Of a stretch of 64,000 nucleotides of DNA, positions 17,767 to 27,555 are shown in pieces. This DNA is from Alcanivorax sp. 1008. Its GTDB lineage: Bacteria; Pseudomonadota; Gammaproteobacteria; Pseudomonadales; Alcanivoracaceae. Location of the stretch: contig NZ_JAFMPS010000010.1 of NCBI RefSeq assembly GCF_020667895.1, forward strand, positions 44,773-108,772, written 5' to 3'. The position numbers and the translations under genes are program-made. Within the stretch, counting starts at the first letter, position 1. The number at the start of each line of letters is the position of its first letter. Below the pieces are notes generated by a model. It did not search any database and was not told the DNA's origin. It saw only the letters and a list, made by a program, of their open reading frames with translations.

Positions 17767-18729
17767 TCAGCCCAGTAGCATCCACGCAGCCACAGCGGCA
17801 ACTGCCAAAGCGCCTATGCCTGCGATCATCACACCCTTGGACTTTGCAGGTTCTGGCTGTGCCACCGGATTGGCCACCGGGCGCGGCGCCGGCTTGGCGG
17901 CAACAGGACGAGCCGGCTGCGGAGGTGGAGCAGCCGGTTTAGCAGGAGTGGCACCCGCAGCGGGCTGCGCTGATACAGACACGGCAGGCCTGAACATGGT
18001 TTTATCACCACCTTCCTGCTCCGCAACTACAGGGGCTTCTGGCGCTTCAACCTGGAAAACCAGCGTATCAAAACGCAACTCATCCCCAGGGTTGACCACC
18101 CCCTCCTGAACCTTACGCCGATTGACGTAGGTACCATTCGACGAGCCCAGATCCTTGACATGCAAACGGCCACTCTGGAAATAAAGCTCAGCATGCTGCC
18201 TGGATACATGGGTGCCCGGTAGCACGATGTCGCAGCCCTGTGAGCGCCCCAGAATAGCTCGGCCCGTGGGCGGGATGGGAAATGCCTCCCCGGCGATGGA
18301 ACCGGTTTTACCTCGCAGCAGCCAGCCCACCGGTACGCCACCCACACCAGGGCCGCTACCTGGACGCACTGACGCATTGAGCCCCTGCAGGGCAGGAGAA
18401 ATTGCAGTCGCCGAATCCTCAGGCTGGGCTTTAAGCTGCTCCTTCGGATCAACCAGATGCAGCTCTGAAGTGTTCAGCCGAAGCACGTCACCAGCACGTA
18501 ACTGGGTCCGCGCCTTTATCTGCTTGCCATTAACGAAGGTGCCGGTAATGCTGCCAGCATCGGTGATAAATATCCGGTCGTCGTCCTCGACGCGAAGCTC
18601 GGCGTGGAAATTACTGATGCCGTCCTCATCCAGAACGATATCGTTGGACTTATCCCGCCCCATGGAATAACGGGAATCCACCAGCCAGATAGCAGCCTTA
18701 CTATGGTCCTTGAATTGCAGCTTGAGCAT
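17767..18729 (-). CDS. double FHA-domain protein with C-terminal membrane anchor
   Basis: 320 aa. First FHA domain about residues 20-90 (MGRDKSNDIVL, SNFHAEL, GTFVNG). Second about 155-220 with all canonical residues: ILGRSQGCDIVL, VSRQHAEL, SSNGTYVN. FHA domains bind phosphothreonine. A Pro/Ala-rich linker follows (about 240-295), and the last ~22 residues are one hydrophobic helix, so it is tail-anchored with the FHA domains in the cytoplasm. It converges on the cyclase-lipoprotein pair and lies next to gspD. No Ser/Thr kinase is in the window, so the phosphorylated partner is unknown. Confidence 0.8.
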   Translation of the reverse strand: MLKLQFKDHSKAAIWLVDSRYSMGRDKSNDIVLDEDGISNFHAELRVEDDDRIFITDAGSITGTFVNGKQIKARTQLRAGDVLRLNTSELHLVDPKEQLKAQPEDSATAISPALQGLNASVRPGSGPGVGGVPVGWLLRGKTGSIAGEAFPIPPTGRAILGRSQGCDIVLPGTHVSRQHAELYFQSGRLHVKDLGSSNGTYVNRRKVQEGVVNPGDELRFDTLVFQVEAPEAPVVAEQEGGDKTMFRPAVSVSAQPAAGATPAKPAAPPPQPARPVAAKPAPRPVANPVAQPEPAKSKGVMIAGIGALAVAAVAAWMLLG

Positions 18730-18860
18730 ATTCCCTTCAACTCCATGCCAGATACGGTCTACTGACCGGGCGCTGTACCCCTAATGCCTTAACCAGACTC
18801 GAATATACGGGACATTCGGCACCAATGTGAACACCATATGGCCAGCCAAATGCCATCAAA

Positions 18861-20915
18861 TTACTCGGACTCCGGCTCAGACTCCTCCCCTTCAGCCGAC
18901 ATGTCGGCTGAAGGATGGCGGTTTCCAAGCCAGTGCTTCATCTCCTCCGGCACAGGACGCCGCCCCTCAAACAGCTGGTCAACATCAGCCGGCAATGGAT
19001 CCCGCGTCGTTCTCTTTAGCTCGCCGTCGTCGTCTACCCGGAATTGCAACGTGGTAATCCCCAGGTAGCGCTGCCTTGCAATGCTGACGTTATCACCTCG
19101 ATCGCTAATAATAGTCGGCCGCAGGAATACCATCAGATTACGCTTAACCCGCTGAGTACTGGTGGAACGGAACAACACCCCCAACACGGGAATGCTACCC
19201 AGAATCGGCACTTTCCGAACAGTTTTTTCATTATCGTCGCGGATCAGACCACCCAGCACGACGGTTTCCATATTATCCGCCAGCACCGTGGTATTAATGG
19301 AGCGCTTCGAGGTAATGATATCGGCGGCATTGACCCCGGTAACCGAGCCCTCTACCGCAGACACTTCCTGTTCAAGGACCAACCTGACGGAATTAGGCCC
19401 GGCAAGATGAGGCGTAACCTTAAGAGTAATACCAACATCCTCTCGCTGGATGGTGGTAAAGGGGTTGGTCACACCTGCACTGGCACTAGTGCTTTGCCCG
19501 GTGACAAACGGCACATTCTGGCCGACGATGATTGACGCTTCCTGATTATCAAGTGTGGTTATGCTGGGCGTGGAAAGCAGATTAACCGCCTTGCTTGAAG
19601 CCAGAGCCTGAAGGAAACCACCCCAACGCAGGTTGCCATCACTACCCAATTCTCCGCCACCGATGGTGACGCCATCCCCTAGAGTAGTGGTCGGCTGTCC
19701 CGAGATTGCGCTACCGATGACATCATTGAGGCTGATACCGAAGTTGGAGAAATTCACCCCGCCAACCCCGGTTTCCGGATCCCCGGCAGCCCATTGGAAG
19801 CCAAGGTTAAGGCCATTGTCGCCACCCACTTCCACGATCGCCGCCTCAATCAGGATCTGCGCCCGGCGCACATCCAGTTGGGCGATTACGTTACGCAGCT
19901 CATTCATTAGCGCCGGCTCGGCACGAATGATCAAAGCATTCAGCGACTCATCCGCCTGAATGGATACTTTACCCGCTGCAGCCGGAGCCTTATCCGCGCC
20001 ACCGGCAGGCGCGGCGCCATCAACAAAGCTCTTCAGCAATTCTGCAGTGGTCTTGGCATCCGCATTAGCCAACCGGATAACCTGAACTCCGCTGCCTTGG
20101 TCCTGGGGCACATCCATTTCCATAACCAGTGAGCGCACCCGATCCCGTGCTTCGCGATCACCCTTAACGATCAATCTGTTAGTTCGCTCATCGGCAACCA
20201 GTGTGACACTGGAGGGCTGATCCTTACGCTTGCCGCCGCGCTCGGGAATAAGGTTTTCCAGCACCTTGATCAGGTCTGCCGCCCAGGCATGCTCCAACGG
20301 AATCATCTCAACTTCCTGAGAGTCCGCGTTATCCAGCAAGGCGAGAATGGCCTCCATACGCACAATATTATCCGCATGATCACTGATAATAAGAGCGTTG
20401 GCAGAGCTCACCGAAGCCAGATGGCCGTACTGAGGCACTAGCGGCCGTAATACCGGCACCAGCTCATCAACCGGTGAGTTAAGTACCGGGATAACCCGGG
20501 TAATCAGCTCTTCACCCTTTATGTTGCGCGACTGCGTCAAGGGCAGATTGCTCTGCTTGGCTGTAGTGTTATTGACGATCTTGACCACATCACCTGCCGG
20601 TACGGCGGCATAGCCATGTACCTGAAGTACCGACAAGAACAACTCGTAGACTTCCTCCGCAGACAAGGCCTGCCGAGAGATGACCGTCACATCCCGACTC
20701 CTTACCCGCGGGTCGACGACAAAACTCTTGCCGGTCATTTCCGCCACTTGGGTGATAAATGCCTGTAAATCCGCATTACGGATATTCACCGTCCAGGTTT
20801 TGCCATCAGCCGCAGGCTGCGCTACGGTCTCGGACCACAGCGGCGAGCTGAGACTCACCATCAACACCAGTACAGTGACTCGTTTTACTATTGTTGCTAC
20901 TACCTTAGTTGCCAT
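18861..20915 (-). CDS. gspD: type II secretion secretin GspD
   Basis: 684 aa outer-membrane secretin that forms the exit channel of the type II system. A signal peptide of about 28 residues precedes N0-N3 domains (VNIRNADLQAFITQVAEMTG; later RLIVKGDREARDRV) and the C-terminal secretin domain with VPILGSIPVLGVLF and LMVFLRPTII. The acidic tail ends ESEPESE. It follows gspC with only an 11-bp gap. The rest of the gsp machinery is not in the window. Confidence 0.9.
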   Translation of the reverse strand: MATKVVATIVKRVTVLVLMVSLSSPLWSETVAQPAADGKTWTVNIRNADLQAFITQVAEMTGKSFVVDPRVRSRDVTVISRQALSAEEVYELFLSVLQVHGYAAVPAGDVVKIVNNTTAKQSNLPLTQSRNIKGEELITRVIPVLNSPVDELVPVLRPLVPQYGHLASVSSANALIISDHADNIVRMEAILALLDNADSQEVEMIPLEHAWAADLIKVLENLIPERGGKRKDQPSSVTLVADERTNRLIVKGDREARDRVRSLVMEMDVPQDQGSGVQVIRLANADAKTTAELLKSFVDGAAPAGGADKAPAAAGKVSIQADESLNALIIRAEPALMNELRNVIAQLDVRRAQILIEAAIVEVGGDNGLNLGFQWAAGDPETGVGGVNFSNFGISLNDVIGSAISGQPTTTLGDGVTIGGGELGSDGNLRWGGFLQALASSKAVNLLSTPSITTLDNQEASIIVGQNVPFVTGQSTSASAGVTNPFTTIQREDVGITLKVTPHLAGPNSVRLVLEQEVSAVEGSVTGVNAADIITSKRSINTTVLADNMETVVLGGLIRDDNEKTVRKVPILGSIPVLGVLFRSTSTQRVKRNLMVFLRPTIISDRGDNVSIARQRYLGITTLQFRVDDDGELKRTTRDPLPADVDQLFEGRRPVPEEMKHWLGNRHPSADMSAEGEESEPESE
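18889..18914. repeat. 26-bp perfect palindrome inside the 3' end of gspD
   Basis: The two halves CCTTCAGCCGACA and TGTCGGCTGAAGG are exact reverse complements with no spacer. It codes for the tail segment PSADMSAEG. It may serve as a protein-binding site or an mRNA hairpin near the end of the gsp message. Confidence 0.6.
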
Positions 20916-20926
20916 CGCCCAGATTC

Positions 20927-21820
20927 CTACGGCGGATAATTCACAGTGAAGCGCTGTGCGCCACGTTGTACCACGATGCTTGCTGCACCAGTGTTACGGA
21001 ACTCTTCCAGAGCAGCGAGATCACTGCCCTCTTGGCCAAGAGTATGACCATTCACAGACACGATCACATCGCCGGTCCGCAAACCAATTTGCTGGAGGAT
21101 CTGCCGAGGGGCGCCGGCACCGATTTGATAGCCTTCCCCGTCACTGGGCTCCAGTCCCATTTGCTGAATAATCATCTGGCGCTGGGCTGAGGCATCGTCA
21201 GGCAACCCTAGCTCTGCAGTCTGCTCTTGCGGCGACACTCGAGCGGCCGGGCGCGACTCCATATTTCGTCGATCCAGACGCGGCCGAGTCTGGGCTGCCT
21301 GAGAAGTAGAGGCAACGCCACCAAGCTCTGCCTCTTTCAAACGAAGCGCCTCTCGCTGACCTGCACGCAGCAAAATCACCCTATCCGCCAGAATCTCCTC
21401 TAGCGTAGCATTGCCGGGCAAACGATCGCCCACCCGGAACAATTCTCCCTCTTTGCCCTGCTCTGCGATGATGGCTCCGGCCTGAGCACTCTCAGGGTGT
21501 TGGAACAGACCTAACAGCTCGAGCCGAAGACGAGTATCCGGGGCAGACTCCACCGAAACCACATTTTCTCGCTCACCGGGCTGACCAAATACCTCCCAGG
21601 CGCGAATACGATCCAGATTCACAGTGGCCACGCGAGCGGAGCTATCAACGCTTATCACCGGCATATTATCCCCGGCTACCGGCGCCGACGGGCCACTGGC
21701 CATCAGCCAGAAGGTATCTGCAATCCACCAGGCCAGCCAGACTGCAAGCAACAACGCCAGCAACATTTGCGCAGGACGCTCCACACGGGAAAGTTGACGG
21801 GAGACGGAATCCGGGTTCAT
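20927..21820 (-). CDS. gspC: type II secretion protein GspC
   Basis: 297 aa from the ATG at 21820; an upstream in-frame TTG at 21892 would lie inside gspN and is less likely. A membrane helix (LLALLLAVWLAWW) is followed by the periplasmic homology region and a C-terminal PDZ domain (RQILQQIGLRTGDVIVSVNG). GspC links the inner-membrane platform to the GspD secretin. It lies between gspN and gspD in one likely operon. Confidence 0.85.
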   Translation of the reverse strand: MNPDSVSRQLSRVERPAQMLLALLLAVWLAWWIADTFWLMASGPSAPVAGDNMPVISVDSSARVATVNLDRIRAWEVFGQPGERENVVSVESAPDTRLRLELLGLFQHPESAQAGAIIAEQGKEGELFRVGDRLPGNATLEEILADRVILLRAGQREALRLKEAELGGVASTSQAAQTRPRLDRRNMESRPAARVSPQEQTAELGLPDDASAQRQMIIQQMGLEPSDGEGYQIGAGAPRQILQQIGLRTGDVIVSVNGHTLGQEGSDLAALEEFRNTGAASIVVQRGAQRFTVNYPP

Positions 21821-21863
21821 CACTAGGCGGGTCGCATCCGTGTCATTATGATTTTCATTATCG

Positions 21864-22574
21864 TTACTGCACCAACTGCTGACTGGTTTCAAATACTACA
21901 TCATCGGCGCTGCCGCCCTGACTAAAGCCGAGCAAGGCGGGCCACGACCGATAGACGCGCAAGCGAGCATTGTCCCTATCGAGCGCCCCATCCGCCAGAA
22001 GTTCTCCCTCGGGCGAGTAAACCTCGACCACCGCCGCCTCCCCTTGCTGACGTAGCGTACCTTGCAACGGCGGCAATGTGGCGCCCTGGCCGGCGGCCCA
22101 GGACACATAGCCGCCAGTATAGCCAAGGTTGCCCTGCGCGCCGGCAGGCCCCTCGTCCGTCCACTGGAGTGACAGCCCGCGCAGCGACAGATTGCCCTCC
22201 GCAGAGATGTTTGGCATTCCCGCAATCAGGGGGGCAAGAGGCGCCGCAACGTCTACGTTTATCAGCTCCACACCGCTGCCACCACTACCTAACCAGCCAC
22301 TGGCGACGATGTCTCCAGAGAGTGCAAACTCAACCCCGGGCACCAGACCACGCCAGTCAACCTGCCAGTGCAATACACCACGCAGTTGTTGCCACTGCCA
22401 GCCGGCTCCGCCATCCCATAAGCGGCCCTCAACACGGACAACCCGCAACGGCGCCTGCCCCAGCATCACACCATCAAGCGGCCCGATAACCGGTTTCGCC
22501 GGGATCAGCCATACCACCCAGACAAGCACCGATAACAGCAGCAGCGCCAGCCACCAGACTGGTTTCAGAAGCAT
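21864..22574 (-). CDS. gspN: type II secretion protein GspN
   Basis: 236 aa bitopic inner-membrane protein. One N-terminal helix (WWLALLLLSVLVWVVWLIP) is followed by a periplasmic beta-rich region with LWDGGAGWQWQQLRGVLHW and RWDGxG-type repeats seen in GspN. GspN is dispensable in many type II systems. Here it leads the N-C-D order, 14 bp after ssb, so it may be co-transcribed with ssb. Confidence 0.75.
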   Translation of the reverse strand: MLLKPVWWLALLLLSVLVWVVWLIPAKPVIGPLDGVMLGQAPLRVVRVEGRLWDGGAGWQWQQLRGVLHWQVDWRGLVPGVEFALSGDIVASGWLGSGGSGVELINVDVAAPLAPLIAGMPNISAEGNLSLRGLSLQWTDEGPAGAQGNLGYTGGYVSWAAGQGATLPPLQGTLRQQGEAAVVEVYSPEGELLADGALDRDNARLRVYRSWPALLGFSQGGSADDVVFETSQQLVQ

Positions 22575-22588
22575 AGGCTCTATGTTCC

Positions 22589-23062
22589 TTAGAACGGAAT
22601 ATCGTCGTCAAAGTCGCCGGACGGCGCCGCATAGCCGCCGCTCGCGGCTGCCGGCGCCGCCGCTGGGGCAGAGGAGGCTGGTGCCGAATAGCCCTGGCGG
22701 GACTGGCCAGCGCTGGCTCCGTCACTGCGACCATCCAGCATCTGCATATCGCTGACTACAATCTCGGTGGTGTAGCGATCCTGCCCATCCTGACCCTGCC
22801 ATTTGCGAGTACGCAGACTGCCCTCGACATAGACCTTGCTACCTTTCTTGAGGTACTCGCCGGCAATTTCGGCGAGCTTGTTGAAGAACACCACTCGGTG
22901 CCACTCGGTGCGCTCCTGCTGCTGCCCGGTCTGCTTATCCTTCCACGACTCGGATGTAGCCAGGCTGACATTGGTCACCGCACCGCCGCTGGGCAGAAAT
23001 TTGGTTTCCGGGTCATTTCCGAGGTTGCCAATCAGAATTACCTTGTTGATACCGCGCGCCAT
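22589..23062 (-). CDS. ssb: single-stranded DNA-binding protein
   Basis: 157 aa. N-terminal OB fold starting [19 protein letters not shown], with [21 protein letters not shown] and the IVVSDMQML strand. A Gly/Ala/Ser/Gln-rich linker leads to the acidic tip DFDDDIPF, which recruits replication and repair partners. It is divergent from the region before uvrA, as in E. coli, but a regulator gene now separates them. Confidence 0.95.
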   Translation of the reverse strand: MARGINKVILIGNLGNDPETKFLPSGGAVTNVSLATSESWKDKQTGQQQERTEWHRVVFFNKLAEIAGEYLKKGSKVYVEGSLRTRKWQGQDGQDRYTTEIVVSDMQMLDGRSDGASAGQSRQGYSAPASSAPAAAPAAASGGYAAPSGDFDDDIPF

Positions 23063-23362
23063 GCCATTACTCCGTCAGTCCGTGCCGCATTAAGGCTGGT
23101 TATTGTGTCAGGTTTGCGTCAGCGGTGCATCGTACCCGATAGATGGGCCAAGTGCGCCCATCCCGTTGAGGCGGGTGCGCTTCTGGCAGGGATAGCGTCC
23201 GCCTTCAACGCCCAATGGTCAAAGGGCATGTGGCCAGGTCCGGTACAAATTGAACCTTGGGGCAACTGATGATAGATTCCCTCTGTTCACCGTTTATTCT
23301 TAGCCCGGCTCAGTTGAGTGGGGGGGCTGCGGTGTCACTGGAATACTCCCGGATGGATGGCT
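23063..23362. other. 300-bp divergent intergenic region (ssb / CsgD-like regulator)
   Basis: No gene seen. It must carry the ssb promoter and that of the regulator. A degenerate CTG-N10-CAG element at 23096-23111 lies 34 bp upstream of the ssb start, but its half sites fit the LexA consensus poorly. Confidence 0.4.
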
Positions 23363-24013
23363 ATGACTGATTTGGACACACAACAACAAGTATATGTCGT
23401 CGGCGGACAGCATCTGCAAAACTCATTGCTAGCAGAATTTCTTAACAAGCAGGGACTGCCTGCAACTGCTCTACGTCGCGTTGAGGAGATCTCAGCAGAT
23501 CAGGTTCGCAGCCTTGAGCAGACACTGGTGCTTGGAGACTTCAACACTATCGATATCAACACCCTGATCAGCCATTTGATGGAAATTGATCAGGAAGTGG
23601 TTGGCGATTTGCTCATAGGCATTTTCAATGTTGATGATGAAGACTCTCTGTCCCGCCTTGCAGGTCTGCCCATGGTGAACGGTGGTTTCCTGCATGACTG
23701 CCCGCAGGATCACCTGCTCAAGGGTGTGCGGGCGATGATGGAAAACGAGCTGTGGCTACCACGCAAGGTTTTGCAGCAGTACCTGATGAAATCACGTGGC
23801 TTTAACAAAACCTTTGCTCGCAGCGAAGTCACGCTGACAGATCGCGAAGTTGAGGTGCTTAAAGTGCTGGCGACTGGCGCGAAAAACTCAGATATTGCTC
23901 GCAGCTTGAGCCTTAGTCCGCACACCATCAAGACTCACATCTACAATATTTTCAAAAAGATCAACGCATCAAATCGCCTGCAAGCTGTTAACTGGGCACA
24001 GGAAAACCTGTGA
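23363..24013 (+). CDS. LuxR-family regulator, CsgD-like
   Basis: 216 aa from the ATG at 23363 after GGATGG; an ATG 6 bp upstream is also possible. The C-terminal LuxR helix-turn-helix (about 148-212) runs LTDREVEVLKVLATGAKNSD, then IARSLSLSPHTIKTHIYNIF, and ends NRLQAVNWAQENL, close to E. coli CsgD, the master regulator of curli and cellulose. The N-terminal half also follows CsgD's atypical receiver-like domain, with VNGGFLHD matching CsgD's INGVFY region. Its targets are unknown: no curli or cellulose gene is nearby. A terminator follows. Confidence 0.8.
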   Translation: MTDLDTQQQVYVVGGQHLQNSLLAEFLNKQGLPATALRRVEEISADQVRSLEQTLVLGDFNTIDINTLISHLMEIDQEVVGDLLIGIFNVDDEDSLSRLAGLPMVNGGFLHDCPQDHLLKGVRAMMENELWLPRKVLQQYLMKSRGFNKTFARSEVTLTDREVEVLKVLATGAKNSDIARSLSLSPHTIKTHIYNIFKKINASNRLQAVNWAQENL

Positions 24014-24045
24014 CCCATTAGCACCTTAATCAGACGCCCCAAAAG

Positions 24046-24069
24046 AGCCGGCCTTAGCCGGTTTTTTTT
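24046..24069 (+). terminator. rho-independent terminator of the CsgD-like gene
   Basis: AGCCGG (24046-24051) pairs with CCGGTT (24058-24063, one G-U pair) around CCTTAG, followed by a run of eight T. Confidence 0.75.
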
Positions 24070-24127
24070 GGGCCTGATTTTGTACTGTTAGTGCTTGCTC
24101 CTCATAGTGCCTTCACAGCAAATCGCC

Positions 24128-24152
24128 TATACTGTCCTGTCATTTTGACCAG
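24128..24152 (+). promoter_or_regulatory. uvrA promoter region with candidate LexA (SOS) box
   Basis: A -10 box TATACT lies at 24128-24133. CTGT-N8-CCAG follows at 24137-24152, the same form as the E. coli uvrB box. The box would cover the first transcribed bases and ends 12 bp before the uvrA ATG. No good -35 was seen. LexA control of uvrA is established in E. coli; here it is inferred from the site. Confidence 0.55.
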
Positions 24153-24164
24153 TAGTTATCCCCC

Positions 24165-26981
24165 ATGGACAAGATCCTGGTTCGCGGTGCTCGCACCCAC
24201 AACCTGAAAAATATCGACATCGACATTCCCCGAGACAAACTGGTAGTGATTACCGGCCTATCTGGCTCGGGAAAGTCATCACTTGCATTTGATACTCTTT
24301 ACGCAGAAGGTCAGCGACGCTATGTCGAGTCACTTTCGACCTACGCTCGCCAGTTCCTGTCGATGATGGAAAAGCCTGACGTTGACCATATAGAAGGCCT
24401 GTCTCCCGCCATTTCCATCGAACAAAAGTCCACCAGCCATAATCCGCGTTCTACTGTTGGCACAATTACTGAAATCTACGATTACCTGCGCCTACTGTAC
24501 GCCCGCGCAGGCGAACCACGCTGCCCAACACATGAAGTGGAGTTGGCCGCACAGACCGTCAGCCAGATGGTCGACCAGGTAATGGACATGGCAGAAGGCA
24601 GTAAACTAATGCTGCTGGCACCGGTTGTGCGGGATAAAAAGGGCGAACACCTCGCACTATTTGACCAGCTGCGTGCACGGGGATTTATTCGCGCACGCAT
24701 TGATGGTCGCGTGCATGAACTTGATGATGCTCCTGAGCTGGACAAAAACAAGAAGCACACCATTGAGGTAGTGGTTGATCGCTTCAAGGTGCGCAGCGAT
24801 CTTTCCAACCGCCTTGCGGAATCATTCGAGACCGCACTGGAGCTGGCTGACGGTATTGCCGTAATTGCCCCGATGGAGGGCAGTGGTGAAGAGATCGTGT
24901 TCTCCGCTCGATTCGCCTGCCCACACTGCGGCTATTCCATACCGGATCTCGAGCCACGATTGTTTTCTTTCAACAATCCGGCCGGGGCCTGCCCCAGCTG
25001 TGATGGGCTTGGCGTAAAGCAGTACTTTGACGAGGATAAGGTCATTGTCTCGGATGAGCTTTCTTTGGCAGAAGGAGCGATTAGAGGATGGGATCGTCGC
25101 AATGTCTATTATTTCCAGATGCTCACCTCGCTGGCGGAGTTTCTTGGCATAGACATCGACAAACCTTTCAAGAAACTCAGTAAAACAATGCGTCAAAAGG
25201 TTCTCTACGGCACAGGCACGGATGTCGTGGAGTTTCGCTACCTGAATGATCGGGGTGACGTTGTGTTACGCCGCCACCCCTTTGAAGGCATCGTGCCAAA
25301 TATGGAGCGCCGGTATCGGGAGACCGAATCGGAGAGCGTGCGCGAAGACCTCGCCAGCTACATGAGCACTTCGCGCTGCCCCGACTGCGGCGGATCGCGC
25401 CTGCGGGAGACTGCTCGCCATGTCTTTATCGACAATCGTCCACTACCAGACCTGGTGGCTCTCCCCGTTGGCAAGGCATTCAGTTATTTCACTGAGCTGG
25501 CATTACCTGGACACCGCGGCCAGATTGCCGAAAAGATTCTCAAAGAAATTCGTGATCGGTTGCAATTTTTGGTCAATGTCGGCCTGGAGTACCTGACACT
25601 TGCTCGTAATGCAGACACCCTATCTGGCGGAGAGGCTCAGCGAATACGACTGGCATCACAGATTGGCGCCGGCCTTGTTGGGGTAATGTATGTCCTTGAC
25701 GAGCCTTCCATCGGCCTGCACCAGCGCGATAACGAGCGCCTGCTGGCCACACTGACGCGGCTACGCGATCTCGGCAATACCGTGTTGGTCGTGGAGCACG
25801 ATGAAGAAGCCATTATGCTGGCCGACTATGTTATCGACATCGGCCCCGGCGCAGGCGTCCATGGCGGCGAGGTGGTTGCTCAGGGTAGCGCGGCACAGAT
25901 TATGGGTAGCGCCCGCTCCTTGACCGGTGACTACCTGTCCAAGCGCAAACAAATAAGCGGCCCCAAGCAGCGTAGCGCGCCAAGCAAAAGCTGGCTGACT
26001 CTGCATGGAGCCAGCGGTAACAACCTGAAGAATGCCACCCTGAAAGTCCCGGTGGGCCTGATGACCTGCGTGACCGGGGTGTCCGGATCAGGCAAGTCGA
26101 CGCTAATTAACGCCACCTTGTACCCGCTAGCGGCGACCAGCTTAAATGGTGCCACTTTGCTAAAGCCAGCCCCGTACACCAAAGTCGAGGGGCTGGAGCA
26201 CTTTGACAAGGTTATCGATATTGACCAGAGCCCGATTGGCCGCACGCCGCGCTCCAATCCAGCAACCTACACAGGACTATTTACCCCTATCCGAGACCTG
26301 TTTGCGGGCACCCAGGAAGCTCGGTCCCGTGGATACAAGACCGGCCGCTTCAGCTTCAATGTGCGCGGAGGGCGCTGTGAGGCCTGCCAGGGCGACGGGG
26401 TCATCAAGGTCGAGATGCACTTTCTTGCCGACATCTATGTGCCCTGCGAGGTGTGTGGCGGAAAGCGCTACAACCGCGAGACACTGGAGATCCTATATAA
26501 AGGTAAGAACATCCATCAGATACTGGGCATGACGGTGGAAGATGCTCGAGAGTTCTTCGATGCGGTGCCTGCACTGGCAAGAAAACTACAGACGCTGATT
26601 GACGTGGGACTAAGCTATATCACTCTGGGTCAATCAGCGACGACCCTTTCCGGGGGCGAGGCGCAACGCATCAAGCTGGCACGCGAGCTATCCAAGCGCG
26701 ACACCGGCCGGACCCTGTACATTCTCGATGAGCCAACCACCGGACTTCACTTCCATGATATTCAGCAGCTGCTAAACGTTCTGTTCCGGCTGCGCGATCA
26801 GGGCAATACCATTGTTGTGATCGAGCACAATCTGGATGTCATCAAAACGGCGGACTGGATTGTCGACCTTGGCCCCGAAGGAGGTGATGGAGGAGGCCAA
26901 ATTATCGCCGAAGGCCCCCCGGAAAAAGTAGCAGCTAGCAAGACGTCCCACACCGGCCGCTTTCTTAAGGCAGTGCTATAA
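24165..26981 (+). CDS. uvrA: excinuclease ABC subunit A
   Basis: 938 aa, normal length. The damage-sensing ATPase of nucleotide excision repair, working with UvrB. Two ABC modules are complete: Walker A motifs [10 protein letters not shown] and [10 protein letters not shown], two LSGGEAQRI signatures, and Walker B segments [11 protein letters not shown] and [11 protein letters not shown]. Zinc-finger CxxC pairs are visible (CPHC/CPSC and CEAC/CEVC). The ATG at 24165 gives the standard [15 protein letters not shown] start, although its ribosome binding site is poor. It converges on the alpha operon. Confidence 0.97.
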   Translation: MDKILVRGARTHNLKNIDIDIPRDKLVVITGLSGSGKSSLAFDTLYAEGQRRYVESLSTYARQFLSMMEKPDVDHIEGLSPAISIEQKSTSHNPRSTVGTITEIYDYLRLLYARAGEPRCPTHEVELAAQTVSQMVDQVMDMAEGSKLMLLAPVVRDKKGEHLALFDQLRARGFIRARIDGRVHELDDAPELDKNKKHTIEVVVDRFKVRSDLSNRLAESFETALELADGIAVIAPMEGSGEEIVFSARFACPHCGYSIPDLEPRLFSFNNPAGACPSCDGLGVKQYFDEDKVIVSDELSLAEGAIRGWDRRNVYYFQMLTSLAEFLGIDIDKPFKKLSKTMRQKVLYGTGTDVVEFRYLNDRGDVVLRRHPFEGIVPNMERRYRETESESVREDLASYMSTSRCPDCGGSRLRETARHVFIDNRPLPDLVALPVGKAFSYFTELALPGHRGQIAEKILKEIRDRLQFLVNVGLEYLTLARNADTLSGGEAQRIRLASQIGAGLVGVMYVLDEPSIGLHQRDNERLLATLTRLRDLGNTVLVVEHDEEAIMLADYVIDIGPGAGVHGGEVVAQGSAAQIMGSARSLTGDYLSKRKQISGPKQRSAPSKSWLTLHGASGNNLKNATLKVPVGLMTCVTGVSGSGKSTLINATLYPLAATSLNGATLLKPAPYTKVEGLEHFDKVIDIDQSPIGRTPRSNPATYTGLFTPIRDLFAGTQEARSRGYKTGRFSFNVRGGRCEACQGDGVIKVEMHFLADIYVPCEVCGGKRYNRETLEILYKGKNIHQILGMTVEDAREFFDAVPALARKLQTLIDVGLSYITLGQSATTLSGGEAQRIKLARELSKRDTGRTLYILDEPTTGLHFHDIQQLLNVLFRLRDQGNTIVVIEHNLDVIKTADWIVDLGPEGGDGGGQIIAEGPPEKVAASKTSHTGRFLKAVL

Positions 26982-27070
26982 AGCCAGAGCACGCGTTGCC
27001 GGGCATTGTTGCTCTGGCAACGCCTCGCCCAACTGGCTACCTGCACACTAAACCAGACATCAATAAGACA

Positions 27071-27095
27071 AAAAGCCGGGCAATGCCCGGCTTTT
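27071..27095. terminator. bidirectional terminator between uvrA and rplQ
   Basis: AAAAGCCGGGC pairs perfectly with GCCCGGCTTTT around AAT, with T runs on both strands. It separates uvrA from the convergent alpha operon. Confidence 0.85.
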
Positions 27096-27120
27096 CGTCA
27101 ACACCTGTGGTCAGTACTAC

Positions 27121-27507
27121 TTACTCTGCCTCAGCAGCCGCAGTCGTATCAGGGCGGTCTACAAGCTCTACATACGCCATAGGTGCATTGTCGCCAGTAC
27201 GGTAGCCCATCTTCAGGACACGCATATAGCCGCCTGGACGGCTGGCATAGCGCGGGCCCAGCTCATTGAAAAGGATGCCTACAGCTTCCTTCGAGCGGGT
27301 ACGAGCAAACGCCAGCCGGCGATTAGCAACCGAGTCTACCTTAGCCAAAGTAATTAACGGCTCAGCGACGCTGCGCAGCTCCTTGGCTTTCGGCAAGGTT
27401 GTCTTAATGGCACCGTGTTCGATCAGCGACACCGCCATATTACGCAGCATGGCCTGGCGGTGGGCACTGGTGCGGTTAAACTTTCTGCCGCTTTTGCGAT
27501 GACGCAT
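27121..27507 (-). CDS. rplQ: 50S ribosomal protein L17
   Basis: 128 aa, last gene of the alpha operon, 48 bp after rpoA. The start [20 protein letters not shown] is the family signature, followed by the conserved [19 protein letters not shown] stretch. It ends in a short acidic/alanine tail. The bidirectional terminator follows within 26 bp. Confidence 0.97.
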   Translation of the reverse strand: MRHRKSGRKFNRTSAHRQAMLRNMAVSLIEHGAIKTTLPKAKELRSVAEPLITLAKVDSVANRRLAFARTRSKEAVGILFNELGPRYASRPGGYMRVLKMGYRTGDNAPMAYVELVDRPDTTAAAEAE

Positions 27508-27555
27508 GGTTCTGTTCCTTTGCTAACGGGCGCCAGTGGCGCCCAGTCAATTCAA

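Noticed and set aside
23096..23111. possible LexA box upstream of ssb
   Set aside because: CTG-N10-CAG is present but the half sites read CTGG and TCAG, a poor fit to CTGT/ACAG.
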